Shown: positions 25,727 through 35,075 of the stretch, piece after piece
Layout: every line of letters starts with the position of its first letter
Numbering within the stretch: the stretch's first letter is position 1
Source: DASXKD01 sp963734725
GTDB lineage: Bacteria > Actinomycetota > Actinomycetes > Streptosporangiales > Streptosporangiaceae
Assembly (NCBI GenBank): GCA_963734725.1
Contig: CAVTIX010000015.1
Location: forward strand, 186,001-250,000
Direction: 5' to 3'
DNA length: 64,000 nucleotides
The notes under the pieces: generated by a model
Databases searched by the model: none
Told to the model about the DNA's origin: nothing
Seen by the model: the letters and a program-made list of their open reading frames with translations, nothing else
Made by a program: the position numbers and the translations under genes

Positions 25727-26635
25727 TCACCCGGCTTGGGCGGCGGGGGCCAGGACGAAATCGCTGGCCAGCGACCACCACCGGCCGGTGATGCCGGCCG
25801 CCGCTCCGGGTCGTCGGCCGAGCGGGCGGTGAGTTCCCGCAACAGCGACGGCTTGACCGCGAACACCGCGTCGCTGTCGATGTGCTCGCTGCCGGCGTCG
25901 AAGATGTGCGTGGTCACCGGGCGGTGGCCCGGCGCGCGCACGATCACGTGGATGTGGGCGGGCCGCCACGGATGCCGCCCGGCCGCGGACAGCATGTGGC
26001 CGACCGGCCCGTCATGCGGGATGGGGTAGGGGGTGGGCCGCACCGTGACGAACCCGTACGACCCGTCCTCGCGCGTGGTGAACCGCCCGCGCAGATGGGT
26101 TTCCGGCGCCTCCGGGTCCTGCACGGCGTACAGCTCGTTGTCACCGTTCTGCCAGACGTCGAGTTCTGCCCCGGGCAGTGGCCGTCCGTCGAGCGATCGG
26201 ACGGCGCCGTGTACCCACAGTGGCTCGCCAGCCGGGCATCTCGTCGATCCGCTCGCCGTAGCCGCGTCGCGGCGCGCCGGGGACGTAGAACGGGCCCTGC
26301 ACCGTTGACTCGGTCGCGGCCGGCTCGCCGCTATCCGCCTGCCCGGCGCCGCTGGCCGGAACGCGGTTGGCCAGGGCATCCACGAGCATCGATACGCCGA
26401 GCGCGTCGGACCACAGGATCCACTCCTGGCGCTTGCCGGTGGTGATGTGGCCGGTGGCGGTCAGCACGCCGATCGCCGCGCGCCACTCCTCCTCGGTCAG
26501 CGCGACATCCTTGACGAACGCGTGCAGATGCGCGGCCAGCGAGCGCATCACCGTGCCGAGGCGCTCGTCGGGCGAGTGCCCGAAACTGGCCAGCACGGCA
26601 GCGGTGATGTCGTCGGGCGTGGTGTGCTCGGTCAT
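25727..26635 (-). pseudogene. Intradiol ring-cleavage dioxygenase with two compensating frameshifts
   Basis: An intradiol dioxygenase (hydroxyquinol/catechol 1,2-dioxygenase group), a non-haem Fe(III) enzyme that opens aromatic rings. It starts at ATG 26635 (GGAGG upstream) with the N-terminal helical domain (GTVMRSLAAHLHAFVKDVAL). After VQGPFYVPGAP and DEMPG the frame is lost at 26230, where removing one base would restore EMPGGEPLWVHG. The catalytic domain continues in the next frame: LDVWQNGDNELYAVQ, PTPYPIPHDGPVGHML and RPAHIHVIV, giving the two Tyr and two His iron ligands. Between about 25770 and 25830 it returns to the first frame, ending WWSLASDFVLAPA. All ligands are intact, so the breakage is recent or an assembly error. 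Confidence 0.8.
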
Positions 26636-26842
26636 GCCGGGCCTCCGGAACCGCTCGGCGCAGGGCAACACGCTCCGCGCAGGATGCCGTTCTTTCCTGC
26701 CAAACGGAAGCACATCGCTGGCCACACCCGCCAGCGCCCGGGATCCGTGGTGGCCGTAACGTGACCGTCACCGGCACAGGGCAGATCCTGGCGGGACCGT
26801 GCCGAGGGCAGCGGCGGGCTGGGCGGAAGGAGTCGGGCACCG

Positions 26843-27647
26843 GTGATCCGGGTGTTGAGCTGGAACCTGTGGTGGCGTCATGGGCCGTGGCAGCGGCGGC
26901 AGCGGGCGATCGAGGCGACCCTGGCCGAGGTCCGGCCGGACGTGTGCGGCCTCCAGGAGGTGTGGGGCGGCTCGAAGGAGAACCTGGCGGCGGACCTCGC
27001 CGAACGGCTGGGCATGCACTGGTGCTGGGCCGACGCCGGCAAGTGGCACGACAGCGATGGCGAGGAGCTGTCCATCGGCAACGCGATCCTCAGCCGCTGG
27101 CCGATCACCACGCAGGCGCAGACGGCGCTGCCGGCCGGAGGGCTCGCGGACGAGCGCCGGGTCGCGGCGCACGCCTTGATCGACGCGCCGGGCGGCGCGT
27201 TCCCCATGTTCACCACCCACCTGACCTACGGGCCGGGGCGCTCGCAGGTGCGCACGGCCCAGGCCCGCGCGCTGGCCGGGTTCGTGGCCGGCCACACCGG
27301 GGCGGACGGCTACCCGCCGGTGGTCACCGGCGACCTGAACGCCGAGCCGGGCGCGGACGAACTGCGGTTGCTGGGCGGCGTGCTCACCGCCCCGGCGGTC
27401 GAACGGGCTGGTGCTGGTTGACGCGTGGCGCTACGCCGGCCCTGGCGACCCGGGTTTCACCTGGGACCACCGCAACGGGTACCAGGCCCGCAGCGCGATC
27501 CCGGATTCGCGGATCGACTACATCCTGGTCGGCCTGCCCCGGCAGGGCCGCGGCAAGGTCCGGTCCGCCAGCCTGGCCGGCGCCGCCCCGGTGGATGGCG
27601 TCTGGCCGTCGGATCACTTCGCGGTCGTGGCAGAACTCCAGCCCTAG
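26843..27647 (+). pseudogene. Endonuclease/exonuclease/phosphatase-family hydrolase, frameshifted
   Basis: A metal-dependent phosphoesterase of the EEP superfamily. The first frame (26843-27421) gives IRVLSWNLWWRHG, VCGLQEVWGG with the metal-binding Glu, FTTHLTYGPGRSQVR and VVTGDLNAEPGADELR. Near 27400 the frame shifts and the ORF stops at 27421. The last part continues in another frame: LVDAWRYAGPGDPGFTWDHR, DSRIDYILV and WPSDHFAVVAEL, which contains the catalytic DH pair. GTG start with GGAAGGAG upstream. Joining the two halves gives about 267 residues, the normal family size. Confidence 0.78.
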
Positions 27648-27688
27648 CCACCCGCGTCAGCCCGCAACGGGCCCGGCAGCCGGTCAGG

Positions 27689-27711
27689 TCATCACCCGCC
27701 GTGGGTGATGA
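27689..27711 (+). terminator. Hairpin after the EEP gene
   Basis: TCATCACCC and GGGTGATGA form perfect 9-bp arms around a 5-base loop, 42 bases after the EEP stop codon. Confidence 0.6.
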
Positions 27712-27904
27712 GACCCGTTTCCGGTAAAGGCCGTGAAGTCCAGGCGCCGTCTTGGCGCTGCGTGGCGGCGGGCCTGCCACTAACCCAGGCCGTTTTACGC
27801 AGTGGATCAGCGGAATCACCCCCCGCAGGGTGACGACACCAGCCCGCGGCTCGAACAGGTTTGGGGGTGTCAGGGGATCTCATGAATCCGGCTAAGGAGG
27901 GCCC

Positions 27905-28339
27905 ATGCAGCCCCCATCAACGACACCTACTATCGGCGAGGCTAGAAGCCGCGAAGGGGGCCATGGCTACGGCCTGGTCTTGTTCGCGTCGATCCTGCTG
28001 CTCGTGATCGGTTGCTTCAACCTGATCTACGGCATCGCCGCGGTCGCCCAGTCCCACGTGTTCACCGCCCACGCCCACTACGTCTTCGGCAGTCTGCGCA
28101 CCTGGGGCTGGATCACGCTCATCCTCGGCTGCTTGCAACTGCTCGCCGCGGCCGGGGTGCTCGCGGGCAGCCAGGCAGCCCGCTGGTTCGCGGTGGCCGT
28201 GATCGCGCTCAACGCGATCGACCAGATGTTCTTCATCCCCGCGTACCCATTCTGGTCCGTGCTGATCATCGCCATGGACGTGATCGCGCTGTACGGGCTG
28301 TGCGCCTACGGCAGCCGCGCCAACCTCGAAGCTGCCTGA
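27905..28339 (+). CDS. Four-helix membrane protein, DUF7144-like
   Basis: A 144-residue membrane protein with four hydrophobic helices (about 24-48, 66-88, 95-112 and 118-137) and a short cytoplasmic N-terminus. The spacing and motifs such as GWITLILGCLQLLAAAG and NAIDQMFFIPAYPFWSVL are typical of a common actinomycete family of unknown function (DUF7144). AAGGAGG stands at good distance before the ATG. It has no obvious operon partner. Confidence 0.8.
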   Translation: MQPPSTTPTIGEARSREGGHGYGLVLFASILLLVIGCFNLIYGIAAVAQSHVFTAHAHYVFGSLRTWGWITLILGCLQLLAAAGVLAGSQAARWFAVAVIALNAIDQMFFIPAYPFWSVLIIAMDVIALYGLCAYGSRANLEAA

Positions 28340-28664
28340 AGATCGGCGGACGATGCGGTAAGGATCCTTTCAGGAAACAGCCAGATAACGTCCAGTACTT
28401 CTCAAGCAGGCAATCAGGTTCACCGGGTGACATGTGAGTGGCTCCTCCCGGGGACGGAGCCCCGGCCAGAGCCGGGGGGAGCCACAAGAGCGCACCCCGC
28501 CGACCAGAGTTATACGCTGCGTCGGCGGGGTGCCTCACCAGTTGAGGGCTGCCGCCAATCCCCGCTGGGCCCGCACGCCGGTTGTCGCCGCAGCGCCGGT
28601 CGTGCCCGCAGCATGGGCGTATGCCCGCAGTGCCCGCCGTGTGCCGCAGGGCCAGCAGGCGCCG
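28340..28664. other. Intergenic region with hairpins, no gene seen
   Basis: A 325-base gap between a plus-strand gene and a convergent minus-strand gene. It contains the hairpin listed at 28492-28533 and a G/C-rich inverted segment near 28445-28480. No reading frame with plausible protein features was found. Confidence 0.5.
28492..28533. terminator. Long-arm hairpin between convergent genes
   Basis: Perfect 13-bp arms (28492-28504 and 28521-28533) around a 16-base AT-richer loop. It lies between the membrane-protein gene and the YciI gene and can serve both strands. The long loop is unusual for a terminator. Confidence 0.6.
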
Positions 28665-29108
28665 CTATGACCGCGCTTGCAGCATGACCTGCCACGGCCG
28701 GACGGTGACGGCCAGGAGCCCTTGGACGACGCTGGCGTCGTCCAAGGTGGCGAGGAGGGTTGCGCGCCCTGCCTGGCCTATCCCGGGAAGGCGCAGGATG
28801 GCCATGCCCTCGACAGCGGCGTCGGTCAGCGGCCCAGCGGCGACGAGATAGCCGGCCTCGCGCATCCGGGTCAGGAACGCGAAGTGATCCGCGAACCGCG
28901 GATCTTCGATGATCGACCCCTCCTGCGGCGCCGTGGGGCCAGGGCGGTGCAGCAGCGCCACCCAGGTTTCCCCGCTGCCTTCGTCATCGTGCTTACCGGC
29001 CCGCTGCCGGTAGTGGTCAAGCACTACCGGCCAGCCGTGGTCGTATTCGGCGCGCGCGGCGGCTGGATCGGCGAAGACATCCCAGCCGGTGTGCGTCACG
29101 GTGACCAA
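28665..29108 (-). CDS. AHSA1-YciI fusion protein, 5'-truncated
   Basis: The C-terminal half (residues 55-147) is a YciI-like domain (FAFLTRMREAGYLVAAGPLT...). The N-terminal 40 residues (VTVTHTGWDVFADPAAARAEY) are the end of an AHSA1/SRPBCC domain. In full-length actinomycete fusions about 100 more residues precede. Here the open frame runs on upstream (RASRVEVAFAPAGPQTLVTV and before) to about 29180 with AHSA1 similarity, then degrades, with no good start codon. TTG at 29108 is only the nearest nominal start. The gene is probably a remnant. Confidence 0.6.
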   Translation of the reverse strand: MVTVTHTGWDVFADPAAARAEYDHGWPVVLDHYRQRAGKHDDEGSGETWVALLHRPGPTAPQEGSIIEDPRFADHFAFLTRMREAGYLVAAGPLTDAAVEGMAILRLPGIGQAGRATLLATLDDASVVQGLLAVTVRPWQVMLQARS

Positions 29109-29300
29109 CGTCTGCGGCCCGGCGGGGGCAAAGGCGACCTCGACGCGGCTCGCCCGCTCCGGTCCGTGCCCGGGATGCCAGGGGTCAAATACGTAATTCT
29201 GCGGTACCGGGACCAGCCAGGCGCCGCCTACCGTCTCCTCACCAGCGATGCGTGCCCAGGGCCGGACCCGGCCCGTTGCACCCGAGGAGAGGGGACAGCA

Positions 29301-29666
29301 ATGGCTGGAAAGGCAGTGATCAGCCTCACCACCGGCCTGGAGGACCCGGAACAGGTGACCGTGGCGTTCCTGGTCGCGGTCGGCGCCGCCGAATCCGGCC
29401 GGCCGACTTTGATATTCCAGGCCAAGGAAGCTGTCCGGCTTGCCCTGGAAGGGACGGCCGTGGGTGTCGCCTGCGACGGCTGCCCGAGCCTGCCCGATCT
29501 GCTCGCCCGGTACGACAAGGCGGGCGGGCGGTTCATGGTCTGCCCGGTCTGCTTCAACGCCAAGCAGCTCGACAAGGGCGACCTGGTGTCCAATGCCGAA
29601 CTGGGCGGCAGCGTCCAGCTCTGGGAATGGATCGGCGACGACGGCGCGACCGCCTTCAGCTACTGA
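29301..29666 (+). CDS. DsrE-family protein
   Basis: A 121-residue protein of the DsrE/DsrF-like fold (sulfur-relay or multimeric small proteins). It begins KAVISLTTGLEDPEQVTVAFL, continues with LIFQAKEAVRLALEG and has cysteines at CDGCPSLPD and MVCPVCFNAK that could carry sulfur. GAGGAGAGGGG precedes the ATG at 29301. It ends 50 bases before the LuxR regulator gene and may be co-transcribed with it. Confidence 0.82.
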   Translation: MAGKAVISLTTGLEDPEQVTVAFLVAVGAAESGRPTLIFQAKEAVRLALEGTAVGVACDGCPSLPDLLARYDKAGGRFMVCPVCFNAKQLDKGDLVSNAELGGSVQLWEWIGDDGATAFSY

Positions 29667-29716
29667 TCATCGGTGGGCGGCTACCGGCGCACGAGCCAAA
29701 GGTGCAGGCTGGGACC

Positions 29717-32713
29717 ATGACCGGGTTGCTGGTGGGGCGGGACGCCGAGAGCAAGGCGCTGCGCGGCCGGCTCGGCTCCCCCGGCGCCCGGCCGGGCCCG
29801 GTCGTTCTCGTCGCAGGTGAGGCGGGGGCCGGGAAAACCACGCTCGTCGAGGATGCCCTCGCTGGCACCGCCACGGTGGCGCTGCGCGGCCGGGCGGCCG
29901 GGTGGGCCTGCCCGGCCTACGAGGTGCTCGCCACCGCGCTGCGCCCGGCCGTCCGGGGCGCCGCCGGGCCGGTTCCCGGCGTGCTGGCGCAGATCATGCC
30001 CGAGCTTGGCGCCCCGCCGGCCGAGCCGGGCCCTGCGGCGCTCGCCGCCGCCGTGTGCTCGATCCTCGCCGCCGCCGCGGAGCCCGGGGCCGATCCCCCG
30101 CCGACCGGTCCCGCAGGCGGGCCGCCCTTCGGTGCCGCGAGCGCGACGGCCGGTGCCGCACAGGCTTCCCTCTCGAAGGGGCCGGCCACCAATGCGATCG
30201 GCGGGCGGGCCGGTGCCCGCGACAGGCGGGGCGGTGCGAACGGCGGCGGGATGGCGCTGTTCCTTGACGATCTGCAGTGGGCGGATGAGGCGACGCTCAG
30301 CCTGCTGCCCGCCCTGGCCGACGCGGCCATCGGCCTGCCGGTCGCCGTGGTCGGCTGCTATCGCAGCGACGAGCTTCCCCGCGGCCATCACCTGCGCACC
30401 GTCCGGGCATTGCTGCGGCGAAACCACCAGCTCGCCGAGATCGAACTCGGCCCGCTCGGCGATGACGACGTGGCACGGATGCTGACCAGGCTGCTAGGCG
30501 CGCCGCCGCAGCCGGCGCTGGCCGCGGCCGTGGCCAGCCGGTCCGACGGGCTCCCGTTCGCGGTTGAGGAACTGGCCTTCGGGCTGCGCGACGCCGGCCG
30601 ACTCGCCTACCACGACGGCACGGTTGCGCTGGCCGGCCCGGGGGACGCGCCCGTGCCGGACGGCATCCGTGAGGCGGTGCTGCTGCGGGCGTCGCGGCTG
30701 ACCGATGAGGAACGGGCCCTGCTGGCGGCCGCTGCTGTGGCGGGCACCGAGTTCGACGTGGACACCGTCCTCGCCGTCGCCGGCTTGGCCGCCTGGCCCG
30801 ACGGCTTTACCGGGTCGGGGCTGCTGACCGAGGCCCGGGACGGGCTGGCCGCGTTCCGCCATCCGCTGACCCGGGAGGCGGCCTACGCCGACATCCCATG
30901 GTCGCGCCGCCGCCGCCTGCACCGGGCGATGGCCAGCACGCTGGCAGGCCATGCCGCGGCGCCCGCGCTGATCGCGATGCACCACCTGGCCGCGCGGGAC
31001 TTCGAGCCGGCCCGGCAGGCACTGCTCGCGGCGGCCGAGGAGCACTGCGCGGTACACGCGTACCGGGACGCGGCGCGCGCCCTGCGGACGGCGCTGGAAC
31101 ACTGGCCGCCCGACGAGCGGGACGGCGCCCGGCTGCCGGTGGTCGACCGGCTCGCCAGGTGCGCCGAGATGTGCTCGGAGTACGCCGAGGCGGTCACGTT
31201 GCTCCGCGAACTCGCCGACAGCTACCAGCGCCGCGGGGACCTACCGGCCCTCGCCGGCGCCCACCGGCGGCTGGCCCTGGCCCACGAGCTGCGCGGGCAG
31301 TGGGAATCCGCGCTCTCCGCGCGGGAAGCGGCGGCTAAGGCGTACTCGGCCGCGGGCAGCCACGCCGAGGCGGTCATCGACCGGCTCGCTATGGCGGCCC
31401 ACCTTCGCTCGGCGGCCAGCTACTCCGCGGCCCTGGCCGCCCTGAGCGCCGCCGAAGTGGACGCCCAGGCGTCCGGGCGGCCCGACCTGTCGCTGCGCGT
31501 CCGGGGGCTGCGCGGCAATGTGCTGTCGCGGCTGGGGCGGGCCGGGGAGGGGATTGCCGCCCTGCGTACGGCGCTCGACCAGGCGCTCGCCGGATCGCTC
31601 GCGGACACCGCCGCCGAGCTGCAGCAGCGGCTAGCCGATTCGCTGGAGCACTCCGGCGACTACCGGGCCGCAGCGGCCGTTTACGCGGCCGCCTACCAGT
31701 ACTGCGAGACGCACGGGGCCGATGCCGTCGGCCAGCTGTGCCGCGCCTGCGCCACGGTGGTGCTGTTTTCCCGCGGCGAGTGGGACCGCGCTGTCGGCGT
31801 CTGCGAGGAGGTGCTCGGCTCGGTGGCGGCGCCACACGCGCGGGCGGTCAGCACCGGCATGCTCGGCCTGGTGCACGCCCTGCGCGGCACGGACAAACTG
31901 GCCCGCACCCTCCTGCTAGAGAGCAACCTGACCGCCACCCGGATCGAGCTCACCGCGATGGAACTGCTTTCCTCGTGGGGGCTGTGCATCCTCGAGCACG
32001 CGGCCGGCGCGGACAGCGACGCCGCGGACCGGGCCCGGCAGATGCTCACCCTTCTCGCCCGGACCGAGGAGCGGCATTACAGCGTGCCGATCCTGCAGTG
32101 GCTGGCCACCTTCTTCGCCGAGCAGGACCTGAGCGCCGACGCGCTCGCCTGCGCCGCTGCCCTGTCCGAGATGGCCGAGGCCACCGCGCAGCCGGAGGCG
32201 ATCGCTGCGCTCGCGCACGCCCGCGGCGAGACCCTGCTGGCCGGCGAACCACAGGCGGCAGCGCGGGAGCTGGCCACCGCGGCGGGCATGTTCTCCCGCC
32301 TGGACCTCCCGTTCGAGGCGGCGCAGGCACAGCGGCGCGCCGCCGCGGCGGCAATACGGATCGGCGAGCGTGCCCGTGCCCGGGAATTGCTGCACGCGGC
32401 CTGCGACACCGCCGACCGGCTCGGCGCCCGCCAGCTGCACGAAGGCTGCGTGACGGCGCTCAAGGAACTAGGCGACCGGCCACGGCGCCGTGGCACGCCG
32501 CGCCGCGCTTCGGCCGGGCTCACCGGCCGCGAAATCGACGTGATGCGGCTGGTCGCCGAGGGGAACACCAGCAGGCAGATCGGCAGCACCCTGTTCATCA
32601 GCCCGCGGACGGTGGAGATGCACGTGCAGAGCAGCATGCAGAAGCTCCAGTGCCGCACCAGGGCGGAAGCGGTGCGCCGGCTCGCCGACCTGGGCGCGCT
32701 GCCGCAGCGATGA
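29717..32713 (+). CDS. LAL-type LuxR-family regulator (AAA ATPase)
   Basis: A 998-residue large ATP-binding LuxR regulator. Walker A is GEAGAGKTT at residues 34-42 and Walker B is MALFLDDLQWAD near 180. A helical TPR-like region of about 600 residues follows, and the C-terminal helix-turn-helix reads GLTGREIDVMRLVAEGNTSR then FISPRTVEMHVQSSMQKL. Residues about 130-175 contain an Ala/Gly-rich insert before Walker B. ATG at 29717 matches the family start MTGLLVGRDAE. LAL regulators activate biosynthetic or catabolic genes; a target is not evident here. Confidence 0.9.
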   Translation: MTGLLVGRDAESKALRGRLGSPGARPGPVVLVAGEAGAGKTTLVEDALAGTATVALRGRAAGWACPAYEVLATALRPAVRGAAGPVPGVLAQIMPELGAPPAEPGPAALAAAVCSILAAAAEPGADPPPTGPAGGPPFGAASATAGAAQASLSKGPATNAIGGRAGARDRRGGANGGGMALFLDDLQWADEATLSLLPALADAAIGLPVAVVGCYRSDELPRGHHLRTVRALLRRNHQLAEIELGPLGDDDVARMLTRLLGAPPQPALAAAVASRSDGLPFAVEELAFGLRDAGRLAYHDGTVALAGPGDAPVPDGIREAVLLRASRLTDEERALLAAAAVAGTEFDVDTVLAVAGLAAWPDGFTGSGLLTEARDGLAAFRHPLTREAAYADIPWSRRRRLHRAMASTLAGHAAAPALIAMHHLAARDFEPARQALLAAAEEHCAVHAYRDAARALRTALEHWPPDERDGARLPVVDRLARCAEMCSEYAEAVTLLRELADSYQRRGDLPALAGAHRRLALAHELRGQWESALSAREAAAKAYSAAGSHAEAVIDRLAMAAHLRSAASYSAALAALSAAEVDAQASGRPDLSLRVRGLRGNVLSRLGRAGEGIAALRTALDQALAGSLADTAAELQQRLADSLEHSGDYRAAAAVYAAAYQYCETHGADAVGQLCRACATVVLFSRGEWDRAVGVCEEVLGSVAAPHARAVSTGMLGLVHALRGTDKLARTLLLESNLTATRIELTAMELLSSWGLCILEHAAGADSDAADRARQMLTLLARTEERHYSVPILQWLATFFAEQDLSADALACAAALSEMAEATAQPEAIAALAHARGETLLAGEPQAAARELATAAGMFSRLDLPFEAAQAQRRAAAAAIRIGERARARELLHAACDTADRLGARQLHEGCVTALKELGDRPRRRGTPRRASAGLTGREIDVMRLVAEGNTSRQIGSTLFISPRTVEMHVQSSMQKLQCRTRAEAVRRLADLGALPQR

Positions 32714-32772
32714 ATCCGGCCGCCCCGGGCCGTCTCCTCTGCAAGCGGCCACCCCTGGAGAAGGAGACGACG

Positions 32773-33393
32773 ATGCAGCTGACCTTGCACACCTTCCTGA
32801 CCCTCGACGGTGTCATGCAGGCGCCCGGCGGCCCGGAAGAGGATCCGGACGGCGGCTTCGCCTACGGCGGCTGGTCGTTCCCGTACGGCGATGAGGACTT
32901 CGGCGCGGCCATGACGGGCTGGTTCGAGCACGCCAGCGCATTCCTGCTCGGCCGGAAGACCTATCAGATCTTCAGCGGCCACTGGCCGCGGGTCACCGAC
33001 CCCGGCGACCCGATCGCGGCGAAGCTCAACGCGCTGCCCAAGCACGTGGCATCGACGACGCTGGCCTCGGCAGACTGGCAGAACTCCTCGATCCTGTCCG
33101 GTGACGTGGCCGCCGAAGTCGCCAAGCTCAAGGAGCAACCGGGAGACGAGCTACAGGTACATGGCAGCGGTGAGCTCGCGCAGACGCTCATCGACCACGA
33201 CCTCATTGATGCGTACCGGCTGCTCGTCTTCCCGGTCCACCTCGGCTCGGGGAAGAAGCTGTTCCGCGACGGCGCCAAGGCGGCAGCCTTGCGGCTCATC
33301 AGCACCACGACGACGGGCGCTGGTGTCGTCATCGCGACCTACCAGCCCGACGGGCCAGTGCGGCTCGGCTCTTACGCGCTCGACGCGGCCTAG
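32773..33393 (+). CDS. Dihydrofolate reductase-like (RibD C-terminal) family protein
   Basis: A 206-residue protein of the RibD-C/DHFR-like family common in actinomycetes, likely an NADPH-dependent reductase. Typical motifs: LHTFLTLDGVMQAPGGPEED, FLLGRKTYQIFSGHWP, the glycine-rich ELQVHGSGELAQTL and the final LVFPVHLGSGKKLF. AAGGAG at 32761-32766 precedes the ATG. Its stop overlaps the stop of the convergent methyltransferase gene. The substrate is unknown. Confidence 0.88.
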   Translation: MQLTLHTFLTLDGVMQAPGGPEEDPDGGFAYGGWSFPYGDEDFGAAMTGWFEHASAFLLGRKTYQIFSGHWPRVTDPGDPIAAKLNALPKHVASTTLASADWQNSSILSGDVAAEVAKLKEQPGDELQVHGSGELAQTLIDHDLIDAYRLLVFPVHLGSGKKLFRDGAKAAALRLISTTTTGAGVVIATYQPDGPVRLGSYALDAA

Positions 33394-34040
33394 CCCGGGC
33401 GGATGGCCACCAGGACCGTGTCGTGGACCGTGACCTCGACTCCGTCCGGAGTGGTCGCCGGGCGGGGGCGGGCCTCGCTGACGGCCACCCGCCACGAGTC
33501 ATCGAGCAGCGCCGCGATCTCGTCCGGCGCGTAGAACCGTTCGGGCATCGGCGGGCGGGGGACGCCGGTGGCCAGATCCGACGGGTGATGCCCGACCACG
33601 AGCAACATGCCCCCGGTGGTGACCGCGGCGGCCAGTGCGGTGAACAACCGGGTGCGCTGCTCCGGCGGCAACTGCATGAACTGCGCCGACACCAGGTCGA
33701 ACGAGTCCCGCTCGGGCGGCCGGGCGATCAGGTCTGCCTGCCGCCACTCGATGCGCGCGGCCGCTGCCGGGTCGGTGTCCCGGGCGTGCTGCGCGGCCCG
33801 GTCCAGCGCGACGCCGGAGATATCGGCCCCGGCCACCGTCCATCCCGCGCGGGCGAGCCAGATGGAGTCGGCGCCCTCACCGCAGCCCACATCCAGCGCC
33901 CGGCCGGGCGGCCTGCCCGCTACCTCGGCGACCAGCTGCGGGTTCGGATTGCCGCTCCAGACCCGCTGCGCTGACCGGTACCGCTCGTCCCAGAAGTCCG
34001 CGCCGAACATCGCATCGGGTGCGTGAGCGTGCTCACTCAT
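33390..34040 (-). CDS. Class I SAM-dependent methyltransferase
   Basis: A 216-residue methyltransferase. The start MSEHAHAPDAMFGADFWDER and the SAM motif ALDVGCGEGADSIWLARAGW, then FDLVSAQFMQLPPEQRTRLF, match the UbiE/thiopurine-type small methyltransferases. The final residues (EVTVHDTVLVAIRP) are a usual end. ATG at 34040 is used; the frame stays open upstream without homology. Tail-to-tail with the DHFR-like gene (stops overlap). Confidence 0.87.
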   Translation of the reverse strand: MSEHAHAPDAMFGADFWDERYRSAQRVWSGNPNPQLVAEVAGRPPGRALDVGCGEGADSIWLARAGWTVAGADISGVALDRAAQHARDTDPAAAARIEWRQADLIARPPERDSFDLVSAQFMQLPPEQRTRLFTALAAAVTTGGMLLVVGHHPSDLATGVPRPPMPERFYAPDEIAALLDDSWRVAVSEARPRPATTPDGVEVTVHDTVLVAIRPG

Positions 34041-34162
34041 CTGCCCAGTATCGCCCTGCGGCCTTTCCCCACGCTGGCAGCCCCGCTGCGGCCCAGAGCC
34101 ATGGCGCATTTTGTGGGGTATACGTCGTAGACGCCAGCAGCTGGGCTGCGCAGACTGATGAG

Positions 34163-34414
34163 GTGACCGCACGGCGCATCGTGTTCGTGATCTTCGACGG
34201 ACTGCAGCCGATCGACCTAGTGGGCCCGCAGGTCCGGATCGCATCGGCGCGGCGGGCGCTGACCGAGGGAGATGACCCGGTGGACGCCATCGCCCGCCGC
34301 TGCGGCTTCGGCGCCGCCGAGACGCTGCGCCGGGTGTTCCAGCGCCGCCCGGGCGTCGCCCCGTCCGAGTACCGCGACCGGTTCCGGCTGACACCACTCA
34401 AGGAGACACCATGA
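34163..34414 (+). pseudogene. Internally deleted GlxA/FtrA-type AraC regulator
   Basis: An 83-residue frame whose first 23 residues (TARRIVFVIFDGLQPIDLVG) are the start of a DJ-1/PfpI sensor domain and whose remainder (VRIASARRALTEGDDPVDAI, then ARRCGFGAAETLRRVFQRRP) is the second helix-turn-helix of an AraC domain. About 200 residues in between are missing, without loss of frame. The result lacks a full DNA-binding domain. It may survive because its stop is coupled (ATGA at 34411-34414) to the intact DJ-1 gene downstream. Confidence 0.75.
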
Positions 34415-35025
34415 CGACGTTCGGGCTGCTGATCTTCGACGGCGCCGAGGAGCTTGACTTCGTCGGACCCTGGGAGGTCTTCACCGCCTCCGGGATGATC
34501 CAGGCCGCCGCTGGCGCGGCGGCCGACACCTGCGTGACCATTGCCGAGCAGGCCGGCCTGATCCGCTGCGCCAAGGGGCTGCGCGTCCTTCCCGACCACA
34601 GCTTCGCCGACCACCCGCCGCTGGACGTGCTCCTGGTGCCCGGCGGGGCCGGTGCCCGCCAGGGCGTCACGAATGCGACGCTGACCGGCTGGATCCGGGA
34701 CACCGCCGCCAAGGCAAGCTGGGTCACCAGCGTGTGCACCGGGGCCGCGCTGCTGCACGAGGCCGGACCGGCCCGCGGGAAGCGCGTGGCCACCCACCAT
34801 GCCTACGAAGATGCCCTGGCCGCCCGGGGCGACGTCACGGTCGTGCGGGACGCCCGGTACGTCGTCAACGGCAACCTCGTCACCAGCCAGGGCGTCTCCG
34901 CGGGTATCGACATGGCCCTGTGGCTCATCGGCCGCATCCACGGCCGCCCGCACGCGCGTGCGGTCCGGCGATACATCCAGTATGATCCGGCGCCGCCCTA
35001 CCTCGCCGACGAGCCGCTCATCTGA
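34411..35025 (+). CDS. DJ-1/PfpI-family protein (isonitrile hydratase-like)
   Basis: A 204-residue DJ-1/PfpI-superfamily enzyme. The nucleophilic elbow is VTSVCTGAALLHEAGPARGK with Cys109, and the acidic residue upstream is in FDGAEELDFVGPWEVF (Glu14/Asp16 region). This arrangement resembles InhA-type isonitrile hydratases and related GATase1-like proteins. The ATG overlaps the stop of the deleted AraC regulator; such enzymes are often encoded next to GlxA-like regulators. The actual substrate is not known. Confidence 0.85.
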   Translation: MTTFGLLIFDGAEELDFVGPWEVFTASGMIQAAAGAAADTCVTIAEQAGLIRCAKGLRVLPDHSFADHPPLDVLLVPGGAGARQGVTNATLTGWIRDTAAKASWVTSVCTGAALLHEAGPARGKRVATHHAYEDALAARGDVTVVRDARYVVNGNLVTSQGVSAGIDMALWLIGRIHGRPHARAVRRYIQYDPAPPYLADEPLI

Positions 35026-35075
35026 CCAGAGCAACCTGGCCGCGAGGCCGGCCGTGACGGCATAACGTCGGGCAC

